Shown here piece after piece: positions 1-5,872 of a stretch of 9,603 nucleotides of DNA. The stretch comes from Acidobacteriota bacterium (lineage in GTDB: Bacteria > Acidobacteriota > Terriglobia > Terriglobales > Acidobacteriaceae), in NCBI GenBank assembly GCA_021805265.1, contig JAJZFR010000206.1, positions 1 to 9,603 on the forward strand. The letters are read 5' to 3'. The first letter of the stretch is position 1, and every line of letters begins with the position of its first letter. Under the pieces are notes generated by a model. It was not told the origin of the DNA and made no database searches. It saw nothing but the letters and a program-made list of their open reading frames with translations. Position numbers and translations under genes: made by a program.

Positions 1-777
1 CGCATCTTCGTCTCCGCCACAGAAGCGGCCTCCGACACATACGCTCGCTTCTGGACATCCCTCGCCAGCGGACAACCCGCAACCGGCATCTTTCCTCGCC
101 ACTCCAAATCCGGTCAGACCATCTGGATACAGGCCAGCTACAACCCCATCCTCGACTGGAATGGAAAACCCTACAAAGTCGTCAAATTCGCCTCCGACCT
201 GACCGAATTCATCCGCCAGACCGAGACCACCCAACACACCGCACAAAGCGTCGCCGCCGCCGCTGAAGAGATGGCCTGTTCCATCGCGGAAATCAGCCGC
301 AACATGCAGTTGTCGCGCGACGCAGCAGGCCACATCCTCGACGTCTCGCAAAGCTCCACGCAACACTCCACCGAACTGGTCAACTCCATGAAGTCCATGA
401 AGTCCATCGTTGACCTCATCCGCGAAATCGCCGCGCGCGTCAACATGCTCGCCCTCAACGCCACCATCGAGGCCGCTCGCGCCGGAGAAGCCGGCAAAGG
501 CTTCGCCGTCGTCGCCAGTGAAGTCAAAAACCTCTCCGACCAAACCGCCAAAGCCACCCAGCAGATCAGTCAGGAAATCTCCACCATCCAGAAGTTCTCC
601 GGCTCGGTCGCCGACAGCGTCCGCGACACCATGGACGGAGCCACCCAGATGAGCGGCTACGTCAGCAGCGTCGCCACCGCCATCGAGCAGCAATCCGCCG
701 CCACACGACAGATCTCCGAACACTGCGGCAGCCTGGTCACCGCCGTCGAAACCATCCTCGCTCAAACTACCCGCTGA
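1..777 (+). CDS. PAS-domain methyl-accepting chemotaxis protein, 3' part (5' end outside window)
   Basis: Frame 1 is open from the first base to a TGA at 775-777, giving 258 residues without a start, so the N-terminus is missing. Residues 1-72 look like the end of a PAS fold with its PAC segment: an aromatic-rich strand (QTIWIQASYNPI), then DWNGKPYKVVKFASDLT. From about residue 74 the protein is a long helical hairpin, the MCP signalling domain. Its tip is the family's highly conserved stretch, including IEAARAGEAGKGFAVVA at about residues 154-170, which contacts CheA and CheW. Arms of about 75-85 residues on each side suggest a short-to-medium MCP class. No membrane segment is visible in the fragment, so it may be a soluble Aer-like sensor, but the missing part could contain one. 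There is no CheR-tethering pentapeptide at the C-terminus. The gene is convergent with the photolyase gene. The family call is certain; the sensed signal cannot be read. Confidence 0.95.
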   Translation, partial: RIFVSATEAASDTYARFWTSLASGQPATGIFPRHSKSGQTIWIQASYNPILDWNGKPYKVVKFASDLTEFIRQTETTQHTAQSVAAAAEEMACSIAEISRNMQLSRDAAGHILDVSQSSTQHSTELVNSMKSMKSIVDLIREIAARVNMLALNATIEAARAGEAGKGFAVVASEVKNLSDQTAKATQQISQEISTIQKFSGSVADSVRDTMDGATQMSGYVSSVATAIEQQSAATRQISEHCGSLVTAVETILAQTTR

Positions 778-971
778 GCCGCCCACGCTTCACCAGCCAA
801 CGCAGCGCAGACAGGTCAAAACCCAACCCAAATCAACAAAAATCCAAACCCCCTACGCTGATAACCGATGCACTCTCAAGGCAAGTTCCTTGCTCTTGCC
901 TTTGCCCTAGCTCTTGCCCTAGCTCTTGCCCTTGCAGTTGCCTTTGCTGTTGCCTTTGCTCTTGCCCTTGC

Positions 972-1003
972 CTTTCTTGTTGTCATTCCCGAAGGGAATC
1001 TGC
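972..1003 (+). repeat. Repeat header, copy 1 (TCA variant)
   Basis: This 32-nt unit has three parts: CTTTCTTGTTG, then TCA, then TTCCCGAAGGGAATCTGC. The segment at 985-999 is a perfect inverted repeat, ATTCCC / GGGAAT, around a GAA loop. The unit is identical to the copy at 1088-1119. Confidence 0.95.
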
Positions 1004-1087
1004 TGTTGCCCTTGCTGTTGCCCTTGCACTTGCCCTTGCACTTGCCCTTGCTCTTGCCCTTGCTGTTGCCTTTGCTCTTGCCCTTGC

Positions 1088-1119
1088 CTTTCTTGTTGTC
1101 ATTCCCGAAGGGAATCTGC
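1088..1119 (+). repeat. Repeat header, copy 2 (TCA variant)
   Basis: Identical to copy 1 over the 32 nt, with the hairpin at 1101-1115. The start-to-start distance from copy 1 is 116 bp, which is 32 nt of header plus 14 hexamers. Only about two more hexamers follow before the array ends. Confidence 0.95.
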
Positions 1120-1177
1120 TGTTGCCTTTCCCATCCATCCCCAGCAAGCGCCCGTCCGCGACCAACGGGAGCGCCAC

Positions 1178-1191
1178 CGCGCGAACGCGCG
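1178..1191. other. Short CG palindrome downstream of the photolyase gene
   Basis: CGCGCG, AA, CGCGCG forms a perfect inverted repeat 45 nt beyond the photolyase stop codon and between two convergent genes. It could act as a weak bidirectional hairpin at the 3' ends. There is no T-run on either side, so it does not qualify as a classical intrinsic terminator, and simple CG-rich composition could produce it by chance. Confidence 0.3.
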
Positions 1192-1194
1192 TCC

Positions 1195-1224
1195 GCTGCA
1201 TGCAATGCCGCTGCATGCAATGCC
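1195..1224. repeat. 15-bp tandem duplication
   Basis: GCTGCATGCAATGCC occurs twice back to back (1195-1209 and 1210-1224), and each copy contains the palindrome TGCATGCA. It ends 11 nt before the stop codon of the photolyase gene, on the 3' side of that gene. It is unrelated in sequence to the neighbouring hexamer array. Confidence 0.9.
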
Positions 1225-1235
1225 CTAGAAGGCAG

Positions 1236-2615
1236 CTAGCGATCCTTCTGCTGCGCGATATACCGCTTCGAGTCGAACTTTTTCCCCGTGCTCCCGCCCG
1301 CCATATACCGAATCAGCCCAAAGACCGGCCTGTCGAACCACGGCCGGTCATGCTTGCCCACCATCGCCCACGCAATCCCCGCATACCCATTCGGATCCCG
1401 CCCATCCAGTTCATACCGGTCGTTCAGCTCGACCGCCCACTGGTAGCCCACCGCCACGCTCGGACTCCACTCCAGCATCTTCTTCGCCCAATACATGCGC
1501 ATGTAGTTGTGCATCCACCCCGTCGCCACCATCTCCCGCTGCGCCGCATTCCACAGCTCGTCATGCGTCTCCGCGCGCTCCATCTGCTCCAGCGTATACA
1601 GCCACGGTCGCGCGTCTCCCGCATGCGCCAGCAGCGTCTTCTGCGCCCACGGCTCCGCGCACTCCCACGTGTCATAGTGCGCATTGTGCCGCACAAACAA
1701 GACTGCCAGCTCGCGCCACCCAATCAGTTCGTCCAGATACTTCTCCACCGTTGCCACGCAAGCCGCTCCCGCCTCCCGCGCCGCCAGCGCAATCGTCACC
1801 GGCGAAAGATGCCCATAGTGCAGATACGGACTCATCTGGCTCGTTCCCCTCACCTCCGGATGGTTCCGCTGCTCGTCATAGTCGGCAAGCTGCCCCTCGG
1901 TAAACTCCCGCAGCCGCCGCAGCCCCGCATGCGTCCCACCGGTAAAGTTCTCCACCGGACGCACCCGCCGATCGAACGCCGCCGGAAATCCCTCCGTAAT
2001 CTCCCCCGCCAGATTCCATCCCCGCAGCTTCTGCCCATCCCACTTCCTCACCGGCTCCACCACCGGAATCGGCTTCAGCCACGTCTCCAGTTCCCGCTTC
2101 AAATGCGGGCGAAAGTGATGCAGCAGCACAAAGCTCCGGTTAAAGATCGCCGACGGCACCACCACATCCGCATCCACCGTCCAGCAGGGAATCCGCAGTC
2201 GCGCCGCCAGCGCCCGCCGCCACCGCTCCGGCTCGCGACACACATTCTCGTCTCCAATCACCATCGCCGCATCCACCTCGGCCAGAAACGCCTCCAGCGA
2301 ATCCCCATCCACCGACCGCCGCACCACAAACTCGATCCCGCGCTCCGCCAGGTCTTCAGCCACATCCCGCAGCCCCTGCGCCAGAAAGTGATAGTGCCGC
2401 CAGTTCGCATTCGGATAGTTGGCAATCACGCCAAAGTAGACGATCAGCGGCAAGTCCAGCACGTTGGCCACGCGCACCGCCGTCTCCAGCGCCGGATTCT
2501 CCACCGCCCGCTGCGCATGCTGCATCCAGTACACGACGCACCGTCCGCCCACCGGCTCACCGCCGCGCCGCACCCTGATCCGCTTGTCCTCCGCCAGCGC
2601 CTTCAGTTCTTCCAT
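1236..2615 (-). CDS. phr: Class II CPD photolyase (deoxyribodipyrimidine photo-lyase)
   Basis: The 459-residue product repairs cyclobutane pyrimidine dimers in UV-damaged DNA using blue light and FADH-. Residues 24-150 form the N-terminal alpha/beta antenna domain, starting with a class II-like VVYWMQHAQRAVENPAL. The helical FAD domain holds SPYLHYGHLSP (262-272), EKYLDELIGWREL (291-303), LWNAAQ, MRMYWAKKMLEW and LNDRYELDGRDPNGYAG (397-413), ending in RPVFGLIRYM. Trp355, Trp376 and Trp383 have the spacing (21 and 7) of the class II electron-transfer triad known from the Methanosarcina mazei enzyme (W360, W381, W388). Length is normal for class II. An open frame runs upstream to 2732, but the ATG at 2615 is preferred: it has AGAAGG 8 nt upstream, the homology starts just after it, and the extension would have to cross a terminator-like hairpin. 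Repeat clusters lie on both sides. It is probably transcribed separately from the cox operon. The family call is very secure; the substrate (CPD rather than 6-4 product) is inferred from the class. Confidence 0.96.
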   Translation of the reverse strand: MEELKALAEDKRIRVRRGGEPVGGRCVVYWMQHAQRAVENPALETAVRVANVLDLPLIVYFGVIANYPNANWRHYHFLAQGLRDVAEDLAERGIEFVVRRSVDGDSLEAFLAEVDAAMVIGDENVCREPERWRRALAARLRIPCWTVDADVVVPSAIFNRSFVLLHHFRPHLKRELETWLKPIPVVEPVRKWDGQKLRGWNLAGEITEGFPAAFDRRVRPVENFTGGTHAGLRRLREFTEGQLADYDEQRNHPEVRGTSQMSPYLHYGHLSPVTIALAAREAGAACVATVEKYLDELIGWRELAVLFVRHNAHYDTWECAEPWAQKTLLAHAGDARPWLYTLEQMERAETHDELWNAAQREMVATGWMHNYMRMYWAKKMLEWSPSVAVGYQWAVELNDRYELDGRDPNGYAGIAWAMVGKHDRPWFDRPVFGLIRYMAGGSTGKKFDSKRYIAQQKDR

Positions 2616-2623
2616 CGTTCCAG

Positions 2624-2633
2624 CCTTCTCTCC
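2624..2633 (-). promoter_or_regulatory. Ribosome binding site deciding the photolyase start
   Basis: On the minus strand GGAGAGAAGG ends 8 nt before the ATG at 2615. This supports that start over the upstream in-frame codons reaching back to 2732. No convincing -35/-10 promoter could be recognised in the short stretch between this site and the terminator at 2655-2685. Confidence 0.7.
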
Positions 2634-2654
2634 ACACACCCACAAAATCCCGGC

Positions 2655-2685
2655 AAACAGAAAAGGCTGCCTCCACGGCAGCCTT
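2655..2685 (-). terminator. Intrinsic terminator, minus strand, between cox operon and photolyase
   Basis: Positions 2663-2671 (AAGGCTGCC) and 2677-2685 (GGCAGCCTT) form a perfect 9-bp stem with a 5-nt loop. Read on the minus strand the stem is followed by TTCTGTTT, and with the last two stem bases the run is TTTTCTGTTT, a fair U-tract. On the plus strand it is followed by CGTTCATCC, so termination is expected only leftward. It is the first good terminator after coxD and lies beyond repeat cluster B, so the cox mRNA 3' end may include that cluster. It sits 40 nt upstream of the photolyase RBS-start region, so an attenuator role for the photolyase is the alternative. Confidence 0.75.
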
Positions 2686-2848
2686 CGTTCATCCTCACCT
2701 CGTCGGCCATCCCAAGCCTCCGACCCAAACACCCCAGAAAATCTGCTGTTACCCCTGCTGCCGCTTTTGCTTTTGCCTTTGCTGTTGCTTTTGTTGTTGC
2801 CTTTGCCCTTGCCTTTGCAGTTGCCTTTGCTTCTGCTCTTGCTTTTGC

Positions 2849-2880
2849 TTTTCTTGTTGGCCTTCCCGAAGGGAATCTGC
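2849..2880 (+). repeat. Repeat header, copy 3 (GCC variant)
   Basis: TTTTCTTGTTG, then GCC, then TTCCCGAAGGGAATCTGC. The inverted repeat here is TTCCC / GGGAA around GAA (2863-2875), one base pair shorter than in the TCA variant. Confidence 0.95.
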
Positions 2881-2940
2881 TTCTTCTTTTGCCTTTGCCT
2901 TTGCCTTTGCCTTTGCTCTTGCCCTTGTTCTTGCTCTTGC

Positions 2941-2972
2941 TTTTCTTGTTGTCATTCCCGAAGGGAATCTGC
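2941..2972 (+). repeat. Repeat header, copy 4 (TCA variant)
   Basis: TTTTCTTGTTG, then TCA, then TTCCCGAAGGGAATCTGC, with the 6-bp hairpin at 2954-2968. It starts 92 bp after copy 3, which is 32 nt plus 10 hexamers. It carries the TCA trinucleotide of cluster A but the T-start of cluster B. Confidence 0.95.
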
Positions 2973-3038
2973 TTTTGCCTTTGCCCTTGCCTTTGCTTCT
3001 GCCTTTGCCTTTGCCCTTGCTTCTGCCCTTGCCCTTGC

Positions 3039-3070
3039 TTTTCTTGTTGGCCTTCCCGAAGGGAATCTGC
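3039..3070 (+). repeat. Repeat header, copy 5 (GCC variant)
   Basis: Identical to copy 3, with the inverted repeat at 3053-3065. It starts 98 bp after copy 4 (32 nt plus 11 hexamers). The array stops two hexamers later, about 38 bp before the coxD stop codon. Confidence 0.95.
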
Positions 3071-3119
3071 TTTTGCCGTTGCTTCTTACCCTCTCACCCC
3101 AAAGCCAAATCGCGTCTCC

Positions 3120-3437
3120 TCAGAAGCTGCCCCACGCCCGCGAAATGTAATCCGACATCGACATCCCCACCAGCGCCAGAAACGTGAACAGGCCCGCGAA
3201 GACCGTCAGCTTCATCAGCTTGCTGCTGTACTTGATGTGCATGAAAAACAGCACCACCAGCGTCGCCTTGAAGACGGCGATCCCCAGCGCCACCACCGCG
3301 TTCCAAGGTCCCAGCTCCAGATACGAAGCCGCAACCGTCAGTGCCGTACAAATCAGCAGCGTCGCCGCAATCAGTACATAAATCTTCGGGCTGACAATAT
3401 GCGGCTCTTCGCCGTGGTGTGTTTCCAATTCGGACAT
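3120..3437 (-). CDS. coxD: Cytochrome c oxidase subunit IV, prokaryotic type
   Basis: A 105-residue membrane protein with three predicted transmembrane helices (about 18-40, 44-68 and 76-96). The middle helix ends in VVLFFMHIKYSSKL, typical of the small subunit IV (COX4_pro/CtaF/CyoD-like) that packs against subunits I and III and helps assembly of heme-copper oxidases. A short polar N-terminus with HHGEE precedes helix 1. The start at 3437 has GGAG 7 nt upstream. It is the last gene of the cox group, 43 nt after coxC. The only notable feature downstream is repeat cluster B, followed by the terminator at 2655-2685. The family call rests on length, topology, motif and position. Confidence 0.9.
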   Translation of the reverse strand: MSELETHHGEEPHIVSPKIYVLIAATLLICTALTVAASYLELGPWNAVVALGIAVFKATLVVLFFMHIKYSSKLMKLTVFAGLFTFLALVGMSMSDYISRAWGSF

Positions 3438-3480
3438 CGCTTTTCTCCGTTGTTCAGTTTCTTCTTCTTTGATCCCATGG

Positions 3481-4218
3481 TCACTGATGCCGACTGATCA
3501 GATACAGCAGCGGGAACAGAAAGATCCACACAATATCGACAAAGTGCCAATACAGCCCAAAATTCTCGATGAACGCGATATTCCCATTGTCATACGCGCC
3601 GCGCATCGCCTTCACCAGCATGAACACCAGCAGTCCCATGCCGATAATCATGTGCAGCGCATGCATGCCCGTCATCGCAAAGTACAGGCTGAAGTAAATC
3701 TCCGTATGCTGCGCCATATCCAGCGGCAAACCCGGTTCCACCGGCTGTCCCGGCTCCGCCTTCGGATGCACAAAGGTCATCGCGTCGAAGCGCAATCCCG
3801 GCACATGGTGCTGCACCCACTTCTCGTGATACTCCACGCTCTTGATCCCCAGAAACGCCAGTCCAAGGATCAGCGTCAGGATGATCGACAGAATCAGCCC
3901 TCCGCGCTTCCGCGTCTCCGCGCACCACACCCCCATCGCCATCGTAAAGCTGGAGGTAATCAGCACCGCAGTATTCGTCGTCCCCAGCACAATCGAAAGC
4001 GTATGCGAACCCGCCACAAACGCCGGATAGTACCAGTTCCGATAGATCAGGTATGCCGTAAACATCCCGCCGAAGAACATGATCTCCGTCAGCAGGAACA
4101 GCCACATCCCAAAGCTGGCTGACTCCTTCTGCTGCTCCATCGACACAAAATGGTGCCGCTGATACGCAGGATGCTCGTGATGTTCGCCTTCGTGAACCAC
4201 TGCCATCGGGCTATCCAA
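3481..4218 (-). CDS. coxC: Cytochrome c oxidase subunit III
   Basis: A 245-residue inner-membrane subunit that stabilises subunit I and is thought to support proton and oxygen entry. Five helices are visible (about 36-58, 80-100, 107-128, 172-202 and 218-241), matching the last five of the canonical seven. Family motifs are FGMWLFLLTEIMFFGG (36-51) and YWHFVDIVWIFLFPLLYL (223-240). A hydrophilic loop of about 40 residues, rich in Pro and Glu, separates helices 3 and 4. The N-terminus is His-rich (HEGEHHEH). Two starts are possible: a TTG at 4218, overlapping the coxA stop by 8 bp with GAGGT 8 nt upstream, or an ATG at 4206 with only a weak GGA upstream. The TTG fits better by its ribosome site, but an ATG start cannot be excluded. 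The family call is secure. Confidence 0.94.
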   Translation of the reverse strand: MDSPMAVVHEGEHHEHPAYQRHHFVSMEQQKESASFGMWLFLLTEIMFFGGMFTAYLIYRNWYYPAFVAGSHTLSIVLGTTNTAVLITSSFTMAMGVWCAETRKRGGLILSIILTLILGLAFLGIKSVEYHEKWVQHHVPGLRFDAMTFVHPKAEPGQPVEPGLPLDMAQHTEIYFSLYFAMTGMHALHMIIGMGLLVFMLVKAMRGAYDNGNIAFIENFGLYWHFVDIVWIFLFPLLYLISRHQ

Positions 4219-5872
4219 CTTGCGTTACCTCGTGTTCTTTCTGGCGCTCCAGCCACTCGTAGTCATACGCGTCCTGGGTCACCACAGGAATCTCGACAAA
4301 ATTCTCCGTCAGCGGCGGCGATTGAATCTGCCACTCCAGCCCCGTCGCCTGCCACGGATTCGCCCCGGCAATCTTCCCATACTTCAGGCTCCACACCAGA
4401 TAGATCATCGGCAGCAGATACCCGACTCCCAGAATCGTCGCGCCCGCCGTCGAGAAGACGTTCAACACCTGAAACTCCGGCGGATACGCCGCATACCGCC
4501 GCGGCATCCCCAGCATCCCCAGCAGAAACTGCGGGAAAAAGGTGAAGTTGAAGCCGATAAACGTCACCACCGCCGCCAACTGCGAGATCTTCTCCGGATA
4601 CATCCGGCCCGTCATCTTCGGCCACCAGAAATGGATGCCCGCCAGGAACGCCATCAGCATCCCGCCCACCATCACAAAGTGAAAGTGCGCCACGATGAAG
4701 TACGTCTCCGTCAGGTGAATATCCGTTCCGGAGGCGCCCAGAAAGACGCCCGTCAAGCCGCCAATCGTGAACAGGCCCATGAAACCGAACGCGTACAGCA
4801 TCGGTGTCTCAAAGGTGATCGATCCCTTGTACAGCGTGAACGCCCAGTTGAAGATCTTGATCGACGACGGCACCGCCACCAGCATCGTCAACAGGCTGAA
4901 GACCAGCGTCGAGTAGTTCGAAACACCCATGATGAACATGTGGTGCTCCCACACAAAGAACCCGAAGACCGCAATCGCCACCGACGAAAACGCCACCGCC
5001 GAGTACCCAAAGACGCGCTTGCGTGAAAACGTCGAGATCACCTCGCTGATCACGCCCATCCCCGGCAGGATCATGATATACACCGCCGGATGCGAGTAGA
5101 ACCAGAACAGATGCTGAAACAGAATCGGATCCCCGCCCTTTGTCGGGTCAAAGACGCCAATCCCGATCGTCCGCTCCAGCAGCACCAGCACAATCGCAAT
5201 CGCCAGCACCGGCGTCCCCAGCACCATCAGGATCGACGCCGCATAGTGCGACCACACAAACAGCGGCAGCTTGAACCACGTCATCCCCGGCGCGCGCATC
5301 CGGTGAATCGTCACAATGAAGTTCAACCCCGTGAAGATCGACGAGAACCCGGCCACAAAGATCGCCAGCCCCGTCGTCACCACATTCGTATTCACATAGT
5401 GCGTCGAGAGCGGCGTCGTAAACGTCCAGCCCGTATCCACGCCCCCGTTGATCATCGCCCACAGCGTCAGGCTCCCACCCGCCAGATACAGATACCAGCT
5501 CAGCAGGTTGATCTTCGGAAACGCCAGGTCCTTCGCGCCCACCATGATCGGAATCAGGAAGTTCCCCAGCGTCGCCGGCACGCTCGGCACCAGGAACAGG
5601 AAGATCATGATGATCCCGTGCATCGAAAACACCTTGTTATAGGTGTCCGTCGCCATCAGGTCGCTCTGCGGCGTCAGCAGCTCCAGGCGAATCAACCCCG
5701 CCAGCGCGCCGCCGATGAAGAAGAAAAACGTGATCGAGATCAGGTACAGCATCGCGATCCGTTTATGGTCGCCCGTCAGCAGCCAGCTCAGAATCCCGTT
5801 CTCGTTCGTCAGGTAATTCCGCTTGGGTATCCGGGCCGTCGTCTGGTCTGGAAGACTCACGATACTACTCAT
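4211..5872 (-). CDS. coxA: Cytochrome c oxidase subunit I, A2-type heme-copper oxidase
   Basis: The 553-residue catalytic subunit reduces O2 to water and pumps protons. Metal ligands are visible: His85 (MHG) and His398 for heme a, His396 for heme a3 (VAHFHFV), and His261, His310 and His311 (WEHHMF) for CuB. Tyr265 in HPAVY is the expected partner of the His-Tyr cross-link. The E-channel glutamate of A1 oxidases (GHPEVY) is absent. Instead the sequence is YSHPAVY (259-265), the YS motif that defines the A2 subfamily known from Rhodothermus and Thermus caa3 oxidases. Asp115 (KDLAFPK) matches the D-channel entrance and Lys339 (SSIKIFNW) the K-channel lysine. MPRRYAAYP near 456-464 is the heme-propionate arginine motif. 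About 12 membrane helices fit. The ATG at 5872 overlaps the coxB stop by 8 bp and has AAGG just upstream. Length is normal. Confidence 0.98.
   Translation of the reverse strand: MSSIVSLPDQTTARIPKRNYLTNENGILSWLLTGDHKRIAMLYLISITFFFFIGGALAGLIRLELLTPQSDLMATDTYNKVFSMHGIIMIFLFLVPSVPATLGNFLIPIMVGAKDLAFPKINLLSWYLYLAGGSLTLWAMINGGVDTGWTFTTPLSTHYVNTNVVTTGLAIFVAGFSSIFTGLNFIVTIHRMRAPGMTWFKLPLFVWSHYAASILMVLGTPVLAIAIVLVLLERTIGIGVFDPTKGGDPILFQHLFWFYSHPAVYIMILPGMGVISEVISTFSRKRVFGYSAVAFSSVAIAVFGFFVWEHHMFIMGVSNYSTLVFSLLTMLVAVPSSIKIFNWAFTLYKGSITFETPMLYAFGFMGLFTIGGLTGVFLGASGTDIHLTETYFIVAHFHFVMVGGMLMAFLAGIHFWWPKMTGRMYPEKISQLAAVVTFIGFNFTFFPQFLLGMLGMPRRYAAYPPEFQVLNVFSTAGATILGVGYLLPMIYLVWSLKYGKIAGANPWQATGLEWQIQSPPLTENFVEIPVVTQDAYDYEWLERQKEHEVTQVG
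4227..4231 (-). promoter_or_regulatory. Ribosome binding site deciding the coxC start
   Basis: GAGGT on the minus strand lies inside the end of coxA, exactly 8 nt before the TTG at 4218. It is 20 nt from the ATG at 4206, too far for normal initiation there. It supports the TTG start and translational coupling with coxA. Confidence 0.6.

Larger units (their letters stand above)
888..1131. repeat. Repeat cluster A: NNTTGC hexamer runs with two hairpin headers
   Basis: From 888 to 971 there are 14 consecutive hexamers of form NNTTGC (two read CCTAGC). A 32-nt header follows (972-1003), then 14 hexamers (1004-1087), a second header (1088-1119), and about two trailing hexamers before the pattern stops. 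Hexamers beginning with C alternate strongly with hexamers beginning with T or A, most clearly at 1004-1063 where every second unit is CCTTGC, so there is a 12-bp higher-order period. The plus strand is almost free of A here. No stop codons arise from the hexamers except where CTAGC occurs, so spurious open frames cross the array on both strands. This cluster occupies most of the gene-free stretch between the chemotaxis gene and the photolyase gene. Confidence 0.95.
2737..3082. repeat. Repeat cluster B: NNTTGC hexamer runs with three hairpin headers and a header remnant
   Basis: It begins with GAAAATCTGC (2737-2746), which resembles the 3' end of a header. Seventeen hexamers follow (the first few degenerate), then a header (2849-2880), 10 hexamers, a header (2941-2972), 11 hexamers, a header (3039-3070) and two trailing hexamers. 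Most units are CTTTGC, TTTTGC, CCTTGC, TTCTGC or TCTTGC, so this cluster is richer in T than cluster A. Orientation is the same as in cluster A. The cluster fills most of the 504-bp gene-free stretch between coxD and the photolyase start, and on the minus strand it lies in the probable 3' untranslated region of the cox mRNA. Confidence 0.95.

Noticed and set aside
881..893. GCAAG-TTC-CTTGC hairpin as terminator of the chemotaxis gene
   Set aside because: The stem is only 5 bp, lies about 100 nt past the stop codon, has no T-run, and merges into the hexamer array. No convincing terminator for this gene was found.
868..1239. Plus-strand open frame rich in Ala-Leu and Leu-Pro, looking like a signal or membrane peptide
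   Set aside because: It is a translation of the hexamer array. Header spacing leaves remainder 2 modulo 3, so the frame of each header differs from the last (VIPEGN in one, FPKGIC in the next), which a real coding repeat would not tolerate.
2749..2955. Minus-strand frame encoding a Gln/Lys/Arg/Ala-rich peptide
   Set aside because: It is entirely hexamer array and header, with no ribosome site and no frame conservation between units.
2737..3082. CRISPR-like array (conserved 32-nt units with 60-100 nt between them)
   Set aside because: The intervals are the same NNTTGC hexamer repeated, not unique spacers, their lengths vary in steps of six, and no cas gene is present.
1122..3497. 791-codon open frame on the plus strand
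   Set aside because: It runs antisense to the complete photolyase and coxD genes and through the repeats. Its Arg/His/Pro-rich product is the usual shadow of GC-rich genes on the other strand.
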